Below are positions 7,384-14,978 of a stretch of DNA of 17,167 nucleotides, in pieces. This stretch comes from CAJXCL01 sp036011265 (GTDB taxonomy: Bacteria; Nitrospinota; Nitrospinia; CAJXCL01): the NCBI GenBank assembly GCA_036011265.1, contig DASCNB010000110.1, positions 1 through 17,167 of the forward strand, given 5' to 3'. The notes under the pieces were generated by a model. That model had not been told where the DNA came from and made no database searches. It saw only the letters and a program-made list of their open reading frames with translations. Position 1 is the first letter of the stretch. Each line of letters begins with the position of its first letter. The position numbers were made by a program, and so were the translations under genes.

Positions 7384-10300
7384 TCATCTATTCTTTTTCG
7401 AGAATAAGCTCTTAATATCTTCTACTATTAGATAGACGCATGGGACTAAGATTAAAATCAGCGTTGTGGAAAAGGAAATCCCCCAAACAAAGGCGTTGGC
7501 CAGAGGAGCCCATAATGGATTTTTGCCTCCGATTCCTAAAGCCATCGGAAGCATACCAAGTACTGTTGTCACAGTCGTAAGGATTATAGGTCTAAACCGA
7601 ATGAGAGAGGCTTTGATTATGGGGAAATAGGGTTTTCTTTTTCCTCCCATTTTTCTTAGACTATTTGCAAAAGATATAAGAACTATAGAATCATTGACTA
7701 TTACACCTGCCAGCCCAACGATTCCTATCATAGTTGGAAATGTAAAATAGCTTCCGCTGACAAAAAGCCCTACGACAACTCCAATTGATCCGAAAGGTAT
7801 GGCAAGCATCACAATAACCGGCTGGATAAATGAGTTAAACTGTGTGGCGAGAATCAGAAAAACAAGAAACATCGCAAGGGAAAAAGACAAAACAACCTCT
7901 TTTACCGATTTTTGCGTCTCTTCGAATTCTCCTCCATATTGAATCGAAACTTCAGGAAATTTTTTTAATATTTTTTTATCTATGGTTTTTTTCAATTTAT
8001 TGTTTACTTTGCTTGATGTAGTGATTTCATTTTCAATTTCTGAGGTCACAGTGATCGTCCTTTTCCTTCCAAAATGCTTGAACTCGAAGAGAGTAGGTTC
8101 TATTTTAATAAAAGCCACTTCCTTCAAAGGGATTAGCTGACCATTGGCAGCCGCAACATTAAGGTCAAGTATGGAGTTGAAATCTTTACGGTATTCTTCC
8201 GCCAATCGAACGTAAACGTCTATTTCTTCATTCTCTTCGTGGTAAACAGTTGCTTTTATTCCTTTGAATGCGGTCCGCACAGCATTAGAAAGTTCCTCCT
8301 GGGCAATGCCATATTTTTTGGCTTCTATCTGTTTCAGTTTTACCTGGATTTCTTTCATATTTTTTTTGTAATTGCTTCTTATATCCACTGTCCCTTTGAT
8401 TTTATTTAACTCTTCTTTGATTAAAATAGAAACTTTCTCCAGCATGTCCCAGTTATCTCCCATGATCCTTACTTCAACCGGAGAACCGGTAGGGGGCCCT
8501 TCTTTCAGCCGGTCTACTTTAAATTCTTCAATTCCATTCATCTCTTTCAGAAACTGTCTTGAAATCGCGGACAGCTTTTCTATTGATTTTGTTCTTTCCC
8601 GTTTAAGTACAACATTTATTGTTCCCACATGTTCCGCAAGAGTCCCTTGGTACTCCACTTCGACAAATCCGGCTATGGAAATCAGGGAATCAATGTCATT
8701 GCCAAAAGCTTCATGGGCTACAGGAAGAATTTCTTCCAGCTTTTCAAGGGTTGTATTGAGCTTTGTTCCCACCGGAAGCCAAACCTTAATATCAAATCTG
8801 GGGAACGCGTCGTTAGGCGGAAATAGCTCGACGCCAATTTTGGGAATAGCCGCTAGGCTAAGTATCAGCGTGGCAACAAATACCAGAAAAACTACGTAAC
8901 GACACCTGATGCAAAATTTAATTATTTTTAAATATACTTTTTTGAAAATGGCTAAAGGAGATGTTCTAAAATTAGAATTCCTTTCTTTCTTTTTATTAGA
9001 CCTGATCCTTTTCCGGGTCACTTTGGAAAATTCCACAATGTGAGAGGGCATCATAAAAAGTACTTCAAAGAGGGATGCTGAGAGAGCAAAAATAATGACC
9101 TTTGGGATAACGCTGATGAACTTCCCCATGATACCGCTCACTAACAGAAGCGGTGCAAAAGCAGCCATGGAGGTAAGAACCGCAGATGTAATAGGCCATT
9201 TAACCTCTTTTACCCCCGCAATAATCGCTTCTCTTTTTGTCATCCCCTTTTCCAAATATCGATATACATTTTCAAGAACAATAATTGCGTCATCAACGAT
9301 CATGCCGAGGACCAGAACTAACGCAAAAAGCGAGATTCCATTGATTGAGAGGTCAAATATTTTCATTAAAATAAAGGCGATGAAAAAACAGATGGGTATG
9401 CCGACAAAAGCAAAAATAGCCTGCCTCCGCCCCAGGAAGAGGGCAAGCGACGCAAATACCAGGACCATTCCAAAACCTGCATTCCTTAGCAGAACGTTTA
9501 GTCTGTCCCTTATTTCAAGTGAAGTATCATTAAACAGAGTAAGCTCTAAATCATTTGAACTTTTGCGCTTATATTTGTCCAGCAGGACATTAATCTCATC
9601 AATGATGTTAATTACATTGCTGTTCTTCTTTCTCTTCACCTGGAGTATCAGCGCGGGATTGCTATTTAGCTTTGTAAGAGTTCTTGCGTCCTCGTGGCCT
9701 GTTTTAATAGAGGCAAAATCTTTCAGGAAAATTACTCCATCGGAAACCTTATTCACAAAAACAAGATTATTAAAATCTTCCACATCTGAATATTTACCAA
9801 TCAGTCTGATATCAATTTTATGCTCTCCTACATCAATGTGGCCGGCTGCGGCATTTTTATTCTTTCTGTTTACTTCTCGAACAACATTATTAAGCGTAAG
9901 ACCATAGGACTCCAGTTTCCCGGGGTCCACATTAATATAGACTCTTCTTTCCCGCTTACCCTGTATTTCGACCTCTGATATCCCGCGAATATCTTCAATA
10001 TCTTCGGCAATGTCTTCCGCTGTTTCAAATAGTTTATCTGTAGTAAGCTCACCACCCACGGCTACGAGGCAAATGGGGAAAAAAGCAGTATCAAGATCAT
10101 CTATTACGGATTTTTCCGTATCATCAGGAAAATCATCGATTTTATCCACTTCATTTCTCAGCTCCTGGATTATTGGGTTCATGTCCTTGATCTCATCGTC
10201 AAACTCAATAATAACGGAGGACCGATTGGCTGAAGAAGTGGAGAACATTTTTTTTATACCCGGAATATCTTTTATCTCTTTTTCAATGGGAGTGGTAATG

Positions 10301-10485
10301 AATTTCTCAACATCTTCCGGGGCAAGGTTTTTGTGGATGGTGGAAATAAAAGCTTGGTTGAAGTTCAGGTCCGGGTCCAGGTACTTCGGCATTGAAATGT
10401 AGCAATAGACTCCAGCGCCAACAATAAGGATAAAAATAAGCCTGACAAGAATGGTTTTATTAAGACCCAGTTCAGTAATATTCAT
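7384..10485 (-). CDS. RND-family efflux permease (HAE1/AcrB-like)
   Basis: A 1033-residue inner-membrane proton-driven transporter, full length for the AcrB superfamily. The topology is a first helix (about 11-30), a large periplasmic porter loop (about 31-330), helices 2-6, a cytoplasmic basic stretch, helix 7, a second periplasmic loop and helices 8-12. The proton-relay aspartates of helix 4 are present as D398 and D399 in GMIVDDAIIVLENV. The lysine of AcrB helix 10 is replaced by Asn in VIVNDSIVLISFAN, a change seen in many non-AcrB relatives. The periplasmic adaptor gene lies upstream on the same strand after a 189-bp gap. No TolC-type outer-membrane channel is present. Substrate cannot be told from sequence; the LolA-like and barrel genes upstream suggest lipid or hydrophobic cargo. 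Confidence 0.93.
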   Translation of the reverse strand: MNITELGLNKTILVRLIFILIVGAGVYCYISMPKYLDPDLNFNQAFISTIHKNLAPEDVEKFITTPIEKEIKDIPGIKKMFSTSSANRSSVIIEFDDEIKDMNPIIQELRNEVDKIDDFPDDTEKSVIDDLDTAFFPICLVAVGGELTTDKLFETAEDIAEDIEDIRGISEVEIQGKRERRVYINVDPGKLESYGLTLNNVVREVNRKNKNAAAGHIDVGEHKIDIRLIGKYSDVEDFNNLVFVNKVSDGVIFLKDFASIKTGHEDARTLTKLNSNPALILQVKRKKNSNVINIIDEINVLLDKYKRKSSNDLELTLFNDTSLEIRDRLNVLLRNAGFGMVLVFASLALFLGRRQAIFAFVGIPICFFIAFILMKIFDLSINGISLFALVLVLGMIVDDAIIVLENVYRYLEKGMTKREAIIAGVKEVKWPITSAVLTSMAAFAPLLLVSGIMGKFISVIPKVIIFALSASLFEVLFMMPSHIVEFSKVTRKRIRSNKKKERNSNFRTSPLAIFKKVYLKIIKFCIRCRYVVFLVFVATLILSLAAIPKIGVELFPPNDAFPRFDIKVWLPVGTKLNTTLEKLEEILPVAHEAFGNDIDSLISIAGFVEVEYQGTLAEHVGTINVVLKRERTKSIEKLSAISRQFLKEMNGIEEFKVDRLKEGPPTGSPVEVRIMGDNWDMLEKVSILIKEELNKIKGTVDIRSNYKKNMKEIQVKLKQIEAKKYGIAQEELSNAVRTAFKGIKATVYHEENEEIDVYVRLAEEYRKDFNSILDLNVAAANGQLIPLKEVAFIKIEPTLFEFKHFGRKRTITVTSEIENEITTSSKVNNKLKKTIDKKILKKFPEVSIQYGGEFEETQKSVKEVVLSFSLAMFLVFLILATQFNSFIQPVIVMLAIPFGSIGVVVGLFVSGSYFTFPTMIGIVGLAGVIVNDSIVLISFANSLRKMGGKRKPYFPIIKASLIRFRPIILTTVTTVLGMLPMALGIGGKNPLWAPLANAFVWGISFSTTLILILVPCVYLIVEDIKSLFSKKNR

Positions 10486-10580
10486 TAGCTGTTTGTAAAA
10501 AGTATTCGGTCAATCCGTGTTTTATATTGTCTAAACGATGGGTTTAGCGAACGGTAATGTCTAAGTAAATGAACTAAATA

Positions 10581-10598
10581 GCATTAGCAAGCTAATGC
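10581..10598. promoter_or_regulatory. 18-bp perfect palindrome in the adaptor-permease gap
   Basis: GCATTAGC (10581-10588), spacer AA, GCTAATGC (10591-10598) form a perfect dyad in the 189-bp gap between the adaptor stop and the permease start. The two-base spacer suits a dimeric repressor site better than an RNA hairpin. A nearby direct repeat GGTAAC-CTT-GGTAAC lies at about 10649-10663. No promoter with good -10 and -35 boxes was convincing, and the gap holds no gene. Confidence 0.35.
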
Positions 10599-10674
10599 CT
10601 GACAACACTATAGCATTGCGTTATGGTGACTAATTGGCTTTAATTTAGGTAACCTTGGTAACAACCATTAATCG

Positions 10675-11862
10675 TCAATCGTTATTTATTGTTTGCCCAG
10701 GGATGAGTTTTTGAGAAGAGAATGTAATAATCTCATCCCCATCTTGAATGCCATTGAAGAGTAGAATTTCCTTGGCCAGGTAGTTATTTTGGTTGACCGG
10801 TACAAACTTCACTTTGCCCTGAGACAAAATAAATACTCCGAGCTTTTTACCGTAAAACTTTAACCAATCCGCATTAATAGGATAAGCTCTTATTTTATTT
10901 ACGGCAAGGTGGACCTTTGCAGTCATACCCGGATGAATAGTCTTGCTTTTGTTCAAGACAGAAAGTTCCACATTAAAGAGATGGGTATCAGAATCCGCTA
11001 CGGGTGAAATAAAATTTACCATTCCTGAGAAGCTTTTACCAATGGCTGGAATAGAAAACTTAATTTTCTCGCTTCCTTCAACAGAGGACAGCTCCCGTTC
11101 AGAGACAGCAAAGGAAATCTTGACAGGATCCAAAACAACAATTTCAATTAATGCCTGCCCTGCCGCTACAAACTCTCCTTCTTCTACATACTTGTTGGAA
11201 ACAATACCGTTCACCACGGAAAGGATTCTGGTTTTTTTTAAATTATTATTAGTAATATCCAGGCTCCTTTTAGCAATCAAAACCTCATTTTCTGCTGATT
11301 GAATTTCCTCTAATCTGGGACCGTCCTTGGCAATTTTCATGTTTTTTTTCGCGATTTCCAGAGCTGCTAAAGACGTTTTATATTTGGTATCCGCATCATC
11401 TAATTGTTCTTTAGAAGCATGTCCTTCTGAAAACAGTTTGGAAAATCTTTTCAGAGCATTTTCCGCGTTTTTTTTATCTGCTTCTGCTTTATCAACCTGT
11501 AAGCTAAAAACCTTAATTTCATCCTCACGGTACGGAATATCGATCAACTTTTTTTTAATAATAGTTTCTTCATGGCGTGCCCGGGACTCTTCCAGCCGCA
11601 GAAGAGCTGTGTTGCGGTCTACGTCCGCGAGTAGCATTCCTTTTTTTATTGTATGACCTTTGTCCACGTTCAATTTTTCGAGCAAGCCGCTAATTTCTGA
11701 GGAAACTTTGATCGTCTTTCCCGGAATAACCAGGCCGGTCTTTTCAATGGATTTAGTAATCAGTTGTTTCTGCACAGGGAAGGACTTTATTTTCAGGGCA
11801 TCCGCCAATGATGAAACCGGGAAGATAAGAATTATAAAAATAACAATGGCAATTTGTTTCAT
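10675..11862 (-). CDS. RND periplasmic adaptor (membrane fusion protein, HlyD/AcrA family)
   Basis: A 395-residue exported protein that should bridge the RND permease to an outer-membrane channel. A signal peptide covers residues 1-20 (hydrophobic, ending VSSLA before DA). There is no lipobox cysteine, so it is probably not lipidated. The first half of the lipoyl domain is SGLLEKLNVDKGHTIKKG (58-75). A long coiled-coil hairpin (about 85-205) is rich in Lys, Glu and Ala. The second lipoyl half is VVNGIVSNKYVEEGEFVAAG, and beta-barrel and membrane-proximal domains follow (HPGMTAKVHLAVN). Order and length are those of the family. It precedes the permease on the same strand. The ribosome binding site is weak (AGGG, far from the ATG). 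Confidence 0.92.
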   Translation of the reverse strand: MKQIAIVIFIILIFPVSSLADALKIKSFPVQKQLITKSIEKTGLVIPGKTIKVSSEISGLLEKLNVDKGHTIKKGMLLADVDRNTALLRLEESRARHEETIIKKKLIDIPYREDEIKVFSLQVDKAEADKKNAENALKRFSKLFSEGHASKEQLDDADTKYKTSLAALEIAKKNMKIAKDGPRLEEIQSAENEVLIAKRSLDITNNNLKKTRILSVVNGIVSNKYVEEGEFVAAGQALIEIVVLDPVKISFAVSERELSSVEGSEKIKFSIPAIGKSFSGMVNFISPVADSDTHLFNVELSVLNKSKTIHPGMTAKVHLAVNKIRAYPINADWLKFYGKKLGVFILSQGKVKFVPVNQNNYLAKEILLFNGIQDGDEIITFSSQKLIPGQTINND

Positions 11863-11918
11863 GGCTGTAATTTTACCCTAATGATGCATTAAAAAAATAC
11901 ATTATTATAACAATACAT

Positions 11919-12081
11919 AAGGGAAAATGGGAAAGAGGGAAAAAGGGGAAATAACTTCTTTTTTTTAGCTGCTATTAAATATGCCCTAATTCATAAATAC
12001 ATTGATACAAAAACCAATTATTTTTTTAATGAGTGTTTCTATCTCTTTTTTTCCATTTACCTATCTTTCCCATTTTCCCTT
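11919..12081. repeat. 18-bp perfect inverted repeat bracketing the adaptor/beta-barrel gap
   Basis: The purine-rich 18-mer at 11919-11936 (AAGGGAAAATGGGAAAGA) recurs as its exact reverse complement at 12064-12081, with 127 bp between. More G/A-rich sequence follows inside the left arm, and a T/C-rich run precedes the right arm. The right arm lies 8 bp past the beta-barrel stop. Inside there is only AT-rich sequence with no gene. It could be the ends of a small decayed mobile element or two copies of a dispersed phrase in opposite orientation. The remainder of this 226-bp gap shows no gene. Confidence 0.55.
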
Positions 12082-12088
12082 TGGAAAG

Positions 12089-13285
12089 TTAGTAGTAATA
12101 TGCCAGCTCAATCTGAAGGAAATCGTCATTCCGCAAGCTGTAGAAAGGATCACTTTCAGGAAGATTAAAGAACCCGCGTGCTTCAAAAGTTGCTTTCCAG
12201 TTGTCACCGAAACGACGGCTTGCTTCCAGGGATAAAGCTCTTGAGGAATTGTTAATATCTTGTAAAAAGCCTGCTAAAAGCTCTGTACTGGCAGCATCAT
12301 TGACAGCAAGGCGGAGGCCGAACATGGCGTCATTGTCAAAACCTGTTGTAGTCGCATGGCCGCGGTTGTCATACGCCCACTCGCCTATGATACCCAAATC
12401 CATTCTGGTTTCAGCAATACCCACGAATGTGTATTCAAAACCACCAACACTTGCGAAAAAGTTGTCTCCCTGGCCGTTGCGATAGAGAGCTTCCAGCTTC
12501 CACAACCATTCGCCTGCTACCAATTGCAAATCTAATCCGGACTGGTTGATCTGTTCGTAATAGGGAATAAAAACCGGATTTCCGTCACTGTCTACACCTG
12601 AAAGAAGCGTTGGTTCGCGTCCTGTTCCATTAAAATAGTATATCCCGACATCCCAGTTCCCAATCGTATGGCTGTATCGAACGGCAAAATCCAGATGATG
12701 TTCTTCATCGGTATTTTCATATCTTGCCTGGTCAGTATCCACTATTACGGCAGCCCGCAGACGTCCTTTTTCCCCCGGGAATGTTCGTTCGCGGAAATAG
12801 GGTAATAAAAACATATCTACCACACCCCAGTCACGTGGCACAGAGAGGTGTACCATAGGCTGCCCCAATTTATCTTCCCCGTCGATATTCTCTACAATGT
12901 CTGTCTGGTTTATGATGTCCACCAGGTGCACGAATTCTGTTGTTCCCCAGAAAATCTTTCCTGCGCCCACGCGAAGTTCCCAATTATCTCCGAGATAGAG
13001 ATAGTTTAGTTCACGGACATCAAAATGAGTACGCTCGGAATCGGCGCTATCGACCCTTGCGAATGGAACGAAGGTAAAACTGGAGCCGCTTTCCCATTCG
13101 TGGTAGTACTCGGGTTGGAGAGCAAATGAGGCATTATCCCTCTTTTGATTGGGAAAGAGAGCATCACTTAAAAACCACCTTCCCTCGACAGCCACATATC
13201 CCGACAGCTCATGGGCTACCGCAATGGGAGCAATAATTATGCTGAACAAAGAAAAAAGAGCAAATATGGCAGGGAACACTCTCAT
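12089..13285 (-). CDS. Outer-membrane beta-barrel protein (DUF1302/porin-like), function unknown
   Basis: A 398-residue exported protein. A signal peptide (residues 1-24, MRVFPAIFALFSLFSIIIAP then IAVA) is followed by HELSGYVAVEGRWF. The rest alternates short amphipathic beta strands with turns (for example FTFVPFARVDSADSERTHFDVRE, split over two strands). The protein ends in an aromatic strand, FLQIELAYYY, typical of the C-terminal signal for BAM-dependent insertion. RELNYLYLGDNWELRVGAGK resembles the conserved core of DUF1302-type barrel proteins. I start it at 13285 because the signal peptide begins there. The frame stays open to 13399, but that would put 38 unrelated residues in front. 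It lies between a LolA-like gene and an RND adaptor-permease pair, which suggests an envelope transport role; it does not look like a TolC channel. Confidence 0.75.
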   Translation of the reverse strand: MRVFPAIFALFSLFSIIIAPIAVAHELSGYVAVEGRWFLSDALFPNQKRDNASFALQPEYYHEWESGSSFTFVPFARVDSADSERTHFDVRELNYLYLGDNWELRVGAGKIFWGTTEFVHLVDIINQTDIVENIDGEDKLGQPMVHLSVPRDWGVVDMFLLPYFRERTFPGEKGRLRAAVIVDTDQARYENTDEEHHLDFAVRYSHTIGNWDVGIYYFNGTGREPTLLSGVDSDGNPVFIPYYEQINQSGLDLQLVAGEWLWKLEALYRNGQGDNFFASVGGFEYTFVGIAETRMDLGIIGEWAYDNRGHATTTGFDNDAMFGLRLAVNDAASTELLAGFLQDINNSSRALSLEASRRFGDNWKATFEARGFFNLPESDPFYSLRNDDFLQIELAYYY

Positions 13286-13294
13286 AGAGTTAAA

Positions 13295-13314
13295 TTCGAA
13301 TATCAAATTTCGAA
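13295..13314. promoter_or_regulatory. Paired TTCGAA sites just upstream of the beta-barrel start
   Basis: Two TTCGAA palindromes (13295-13300 and 13309-13314) are separated by eight bases and lie 10-29 bases before the start codon of the barrel gene. They could be a regulator site or part of a dispersed AT-rich repeat. Nothing else in the 167-bp gap to the upstream gene suggests a gene; a short direct repeat TGATCTC/TGATCCC lies near 13422-13435. Confidence 0.25.
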
Positions 13315-13452
13315 ACAATTTTTGACACAGAAAACCCCAGATTTTAAGAGTTATAATAAATAATAGAAAATGGATGTGCAAACCAAATAAAGATTGCAAT
13401 TAATTTTAATATTTGTGTAATCTGATCTCTGATCCCCGACCTCTTTCCTCCA

Positions 13453-14247
13453 TCATCTCGCTCTTTTCAGGCTATTTTTGTTGAAGTCTTTATCTGTCAA
13501 CCCTGTTTGAAATTTATAATTAGACCAGACCAGCTTTGTGTTTTTGCCATTCTGAAGGTTGATCATAAACATTTCAGTCGCCCGCCAGTGTTTGTCCAGA
13601 TACTTCTGATAACCCGTACTTGTAAGTGTCTTTAAATGAGATTTTTTGCGGTTGAAATATTCGACTTTCAATACACGGTATTCACTTTTATCGTGCCAGG
13701 TAACCTGCCTTGTGTATCCTGAGTTCTTCTGATCCACAGGGTAATATTCCACAACGAAACATTCCTGGTCTTCATACACTTCATCTCTAATCCATTTGTA
13801 AGTATACTTTTCCACTTCCTGACTGGAGACATCCTCGTAGGCAAACTCACTGCCCATAAATGACCCTGACTTGTTGCGTGAGCTGATCCGCTTCACTCTC
13901 TTTAAGGCGGGCAGGTAAAGCCACTGGTCGTCGTCTCCAACTTTGTGAGTAAAGTTCAAAAAAGCAGTTCCCTTTATGTCCCTGGGAGTATCGAAAATCG
14001 TCAGACTTTTATCACCGTCTCCTTTTACCTCCAGGGTGCGAATTCGGATTTTACGTTTACTTTCCTGGCCGTGTTTGTTTCTGAGGACCATAAGCATGTC
14101 GGCAGTGAAGTCCCTGAAATCTTTGTTACGAAGATCAGCCTCTTTAGCAATGGCAAGTCCCTTTTCTTCAGGAGTTTCAGCCGTTGCCTGAGCAATAACA
14201 ATGAAGGGAATTAATAGGAAAAATAAAAATCGATAAAATAGTTTCAT
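13453..14247 (-). CDS. LolA-like outer membrane lipoprotein-sorting protein (periplasmic)
   Basis: A 264-residue exported protein of the LolA/LolB-like superfamily, in the group annotated as outer membrane lipoprotein-sorting protein (PF17131-like). A signal peptide covers about residues 1-22, ending AQATA before ETPEEKG. The hallmark region follows: IFDTPRDIKGTAFLNF, then QWLYLPALKRVKRISSRNKS, then GSFMGSEFAYEDVS. Such proteins have a half-barrel that carries a lipid or acyl chain through the periplasm. This group usually sits beside RND/MMPL transporters and DUF1302-like barrels, as here. I start it at 14247, where the signal peptide begins; an upstream ATG at 14337 would add 30 residues that mask it. 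The ribosome binding site is weak. Whether it carries lipoproteins or another lipid is unknown. Confidence 0.88.
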   Translation of the reverse strand: MKLFYRFLFFLLIPFIVIAQATAETPEEKGLAIAKEADLRNKDFRDFTADMLMVLRNKHGQESKRKIRIRTLEVKGDGDKSLTIFDTPRDIKGTAFLNFTHKVGDDDQWLYLPALKRVKRISSRNKSGSFMGSEFAYEDVSSQEVEKYTYKWIRDEVYEDQECFVVEYYPVDQKNSGYTRQVTWHDKSEYRVLKVEYFNRKKSHLKTLTSTGYQKYLDKHWRATEMFMINLQNGKNTKLVWSNYKFQTGLTDKDFNKNSLKRAR

Positions 14248-14295
14248 AATTTTTCTTTTAGTTTTGCAATACCTCAATCTTGCACGCAAAAGTTT

Positions 14296-14325
14296 ACCGC
14301 AATGCAGCAAAAGACGCAAAGAGCA
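14296..14325. repeat. GCAAA-rich phrase upstream of the LolA-like gene
   Basis: The run ACCGCAATGCAGCAAAAGAC followed by GCAAAGAGCA, with another GCAAAAG just before it at 14286, repeats the word GCAAA in one orientation. Similar 'cgcaaagacgcaaag' phrases recur between genes in many genomes, as far as I recall. It may be a fragment of a dispersed repeat. It would lie in the leader or promoter region of the LolA-like gene. Confidence 0.3.
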
Positions 14326-14360
14326 AATAACCCACACGTTCTCTGCAGTAGGATGGTGGG

Positions 14361-14379
14361 GGGGGATGTAAAATCCCCC
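14361..14379. terminator. GC hairpin downstream of the Cys-rich micro-gene
   Basis: GGGGGA (14361-14366), a seven-base loop and TCCCCC (14374-14379) form a six-pair stem 21 bases past the stop of the small Cys-rich gene. On the minus strand it is followed by C-rich rather than U-rich sequence, so it is not a textbook intrinsic terminator. It may still separate this unit from the LolA-like gene. Confidence 0.35.
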
Positions 14380-14399
14380 GCACCGGGAAACCGCTTTGT

Positions 14400-14579
14400 T
14401 TAACTTTTAGAAGGTGTCGACGGGCAACAGTTTTTAAAGAACTCCTGCCAGGATGATCCTTCACAGCTACAATTTTGCATCATAGTTTTGAGAGTTTCCT
14501 TGATCTTCTCACCTGTGAGTTCGATGCAGAACCCTTTATCGGTTTCCTTAAACTTAATATTACAACAATCTTTTTCCAT
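14400..14579 (-). CDS. Small cysteine-rich protein (59 residues) downstream of ArsR
   Basis: A short reading frame with strong start signals: an AGGAGGTGA ribosome binding site stands eight bases before the ATG. The protein begins MEKDCCNIKFKETDKGFCIE and contains seven cysteines: C5, C6, C18, C37, C39, C51 and C52. They form two CC pairs and one CSC. There is no signal peptide or membrane segment, and the residues are mostly charged and soluble. It follows the ArsR-type repressor by 72 bp in the same direction, with a perfect palindrome between. I do not recognise the family. The cysteine pattern and context suggest binding of a thiophilic metal or metalloid ion (inference). It is too short for common gene-length cut-offs and easy to miss in annotation. 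Confidence 0.8.
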   Translation of the reverse strand: MEKDCCNIKFKETDKGFCIELTGEKIKETLKTMMQNCSCEGSSWQEFFKNCCPSTPSKS

Positions 14580-14610
14580 TTTTTTTTCACCTCCTTCCCT
14601 ATTTTAAATT

Positions 14611-14632
14611 TAGACATATTGGTATATGTCTA
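14611..14632. promoter_or_regulatory. Perfect 22-bp palindrome between arsR-like gene and Cys-rich gene
   Basis: TAGACATAT (14611-14619), spacer TGGT, ATATGTCTA (14624-14632) form a perfect dyad of nine-base arms. It lies 19 bases past the repressor stop and 31 bases before the Cys-rich start. ArsR-family operators are AT-rich dyads of similar size, so it may be an internal operator. As RNA it would be a stem-loop, with no U-run after it. Its half-site TAGACATAT resembles TAGAAATAC in the dyad upstream of the repressor gene. Confidence 0.55.
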
Positions 14633-14651
14633 TACGAAAAGACAAAAAATT

Positions 14652-14936
14652 TTATTTCTTTCCTTTTTGTCCGGAAAACATTTCCATAAAATCTCCGCAG
14701 CAATCGGTTACGCAGGAACAGTTCATGGAGTAATAGACCTCCTTTCCCTCTTTTCTGTCCGTGACGATCTTCGCGTTTTTCAATATGTTGAGATGGTGGG
14801 AAATGGAGGGCTGTTTCATCTTAAAATGTTTGCAGATCTCTGTGACGCACATCTCCTTTTTCATCAGCAGAGACATAATTTTCACCCTCGTTGGGTCTGC
14901 CACGGCCTTGAAGAATGAGCAACAATCAAAATTCAT
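14652..14936 (-). CDS. ArsR/SmtB-family transcriptional repressor, cysteine-rich
   Basis: A 94-residue winged-helix regulator that should bind DNA as a dimer and release it on binding a metal or metalloid. Seen: AVADPTRVKIMSLLMKKEMC (11-30), the recognition helix QPSISHHLNILKNAKIV (42-58), and the wing TDRKEGKEVYYSM (59-71). It has eight cysteines: C5, C6 at the N-terminus, C30 and C35 around the helix-3 position used for arsenite sensing in classical ArsR, and C73, C75, C79, C80 in the tail. The spacing MCVTEIC differs from the classical ELCVCDLC. An AAGGAA ribosome binding site stands eight bases upstream. It is preceded by a good promoter with a dyad near the start site and followed by a Cys-rich micro-gene. 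Confidence 0.93.
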   Translation of the reverse strand: MNFDCCSFFKAVADPTRVKIMSLLMKKEMCVTEICKHFKMKQPSISHHLNILKNAKIVTDRKEGKEVYYSMNCSCVTDCCGDFMEMFSGQKGKK

Positions 14937-14958
14937 TTAAAATTCCTTCAATAAACAT

Positions 14959-14974
14959 ATAGAAATACATCTAT
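14959..14974. promoter_or_regulatory. Dyad at the predicted transcription start of arsR-like gene, probable operator
   Basis: ATAGA, six bases, TCTAT (14959-14974) form a short dyad directly downstream of the -10 box. Transcription should begin around 14972, so a repressor here would block the promoter. Position and AT-rich character fit self-repression by the ArsR-type protein. An overlapping imperfect dyad ATCT/AGAT extends to 14983. Confidence 0.45.
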
Positions 14975-14978
14975 TCAT

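Noticed and set aside
8372..8899. Plus-strand open frame of 175 codons inside the RND permease gene
   Set aside because: Same reason: antisense to conserved porter-domain sequence, no recognisable domain, no start signals.
9095..9907. Plus-strand open frame of 270 codons inside the RND permease gene
   Set aside because: It is antisense to a full-length AcrB-type permease with intact motifs; the Ser-, Arg- and Ile-rich translation is typical of reading the reverse complement of membrane-protein codons.
13286..13399. Extended N-terminus for the beta-barrel protein
   Set aside because: The 38 extra residues would come before a clear signal peptide starting at 13285 and would prevent normal export.
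14248..14337. Extended N-terminus for the LolA-like protein
   Set aside because: The 30 extra residues, basic and cysteine-containing, precede a clear signal peptide and overlap a GCAAA-rich repeat phrase.
14475..14918. Plus-strand open frame of 147 codons antisense to the ArsR-type gene and part of the Cys-rich gene
   Set aside because: It runs opposite two frames with clear family motifs and strong ribosome binding sites, has no binding site of its own, and its translation shows no domain. It is a shadow of the minus-strand genes.
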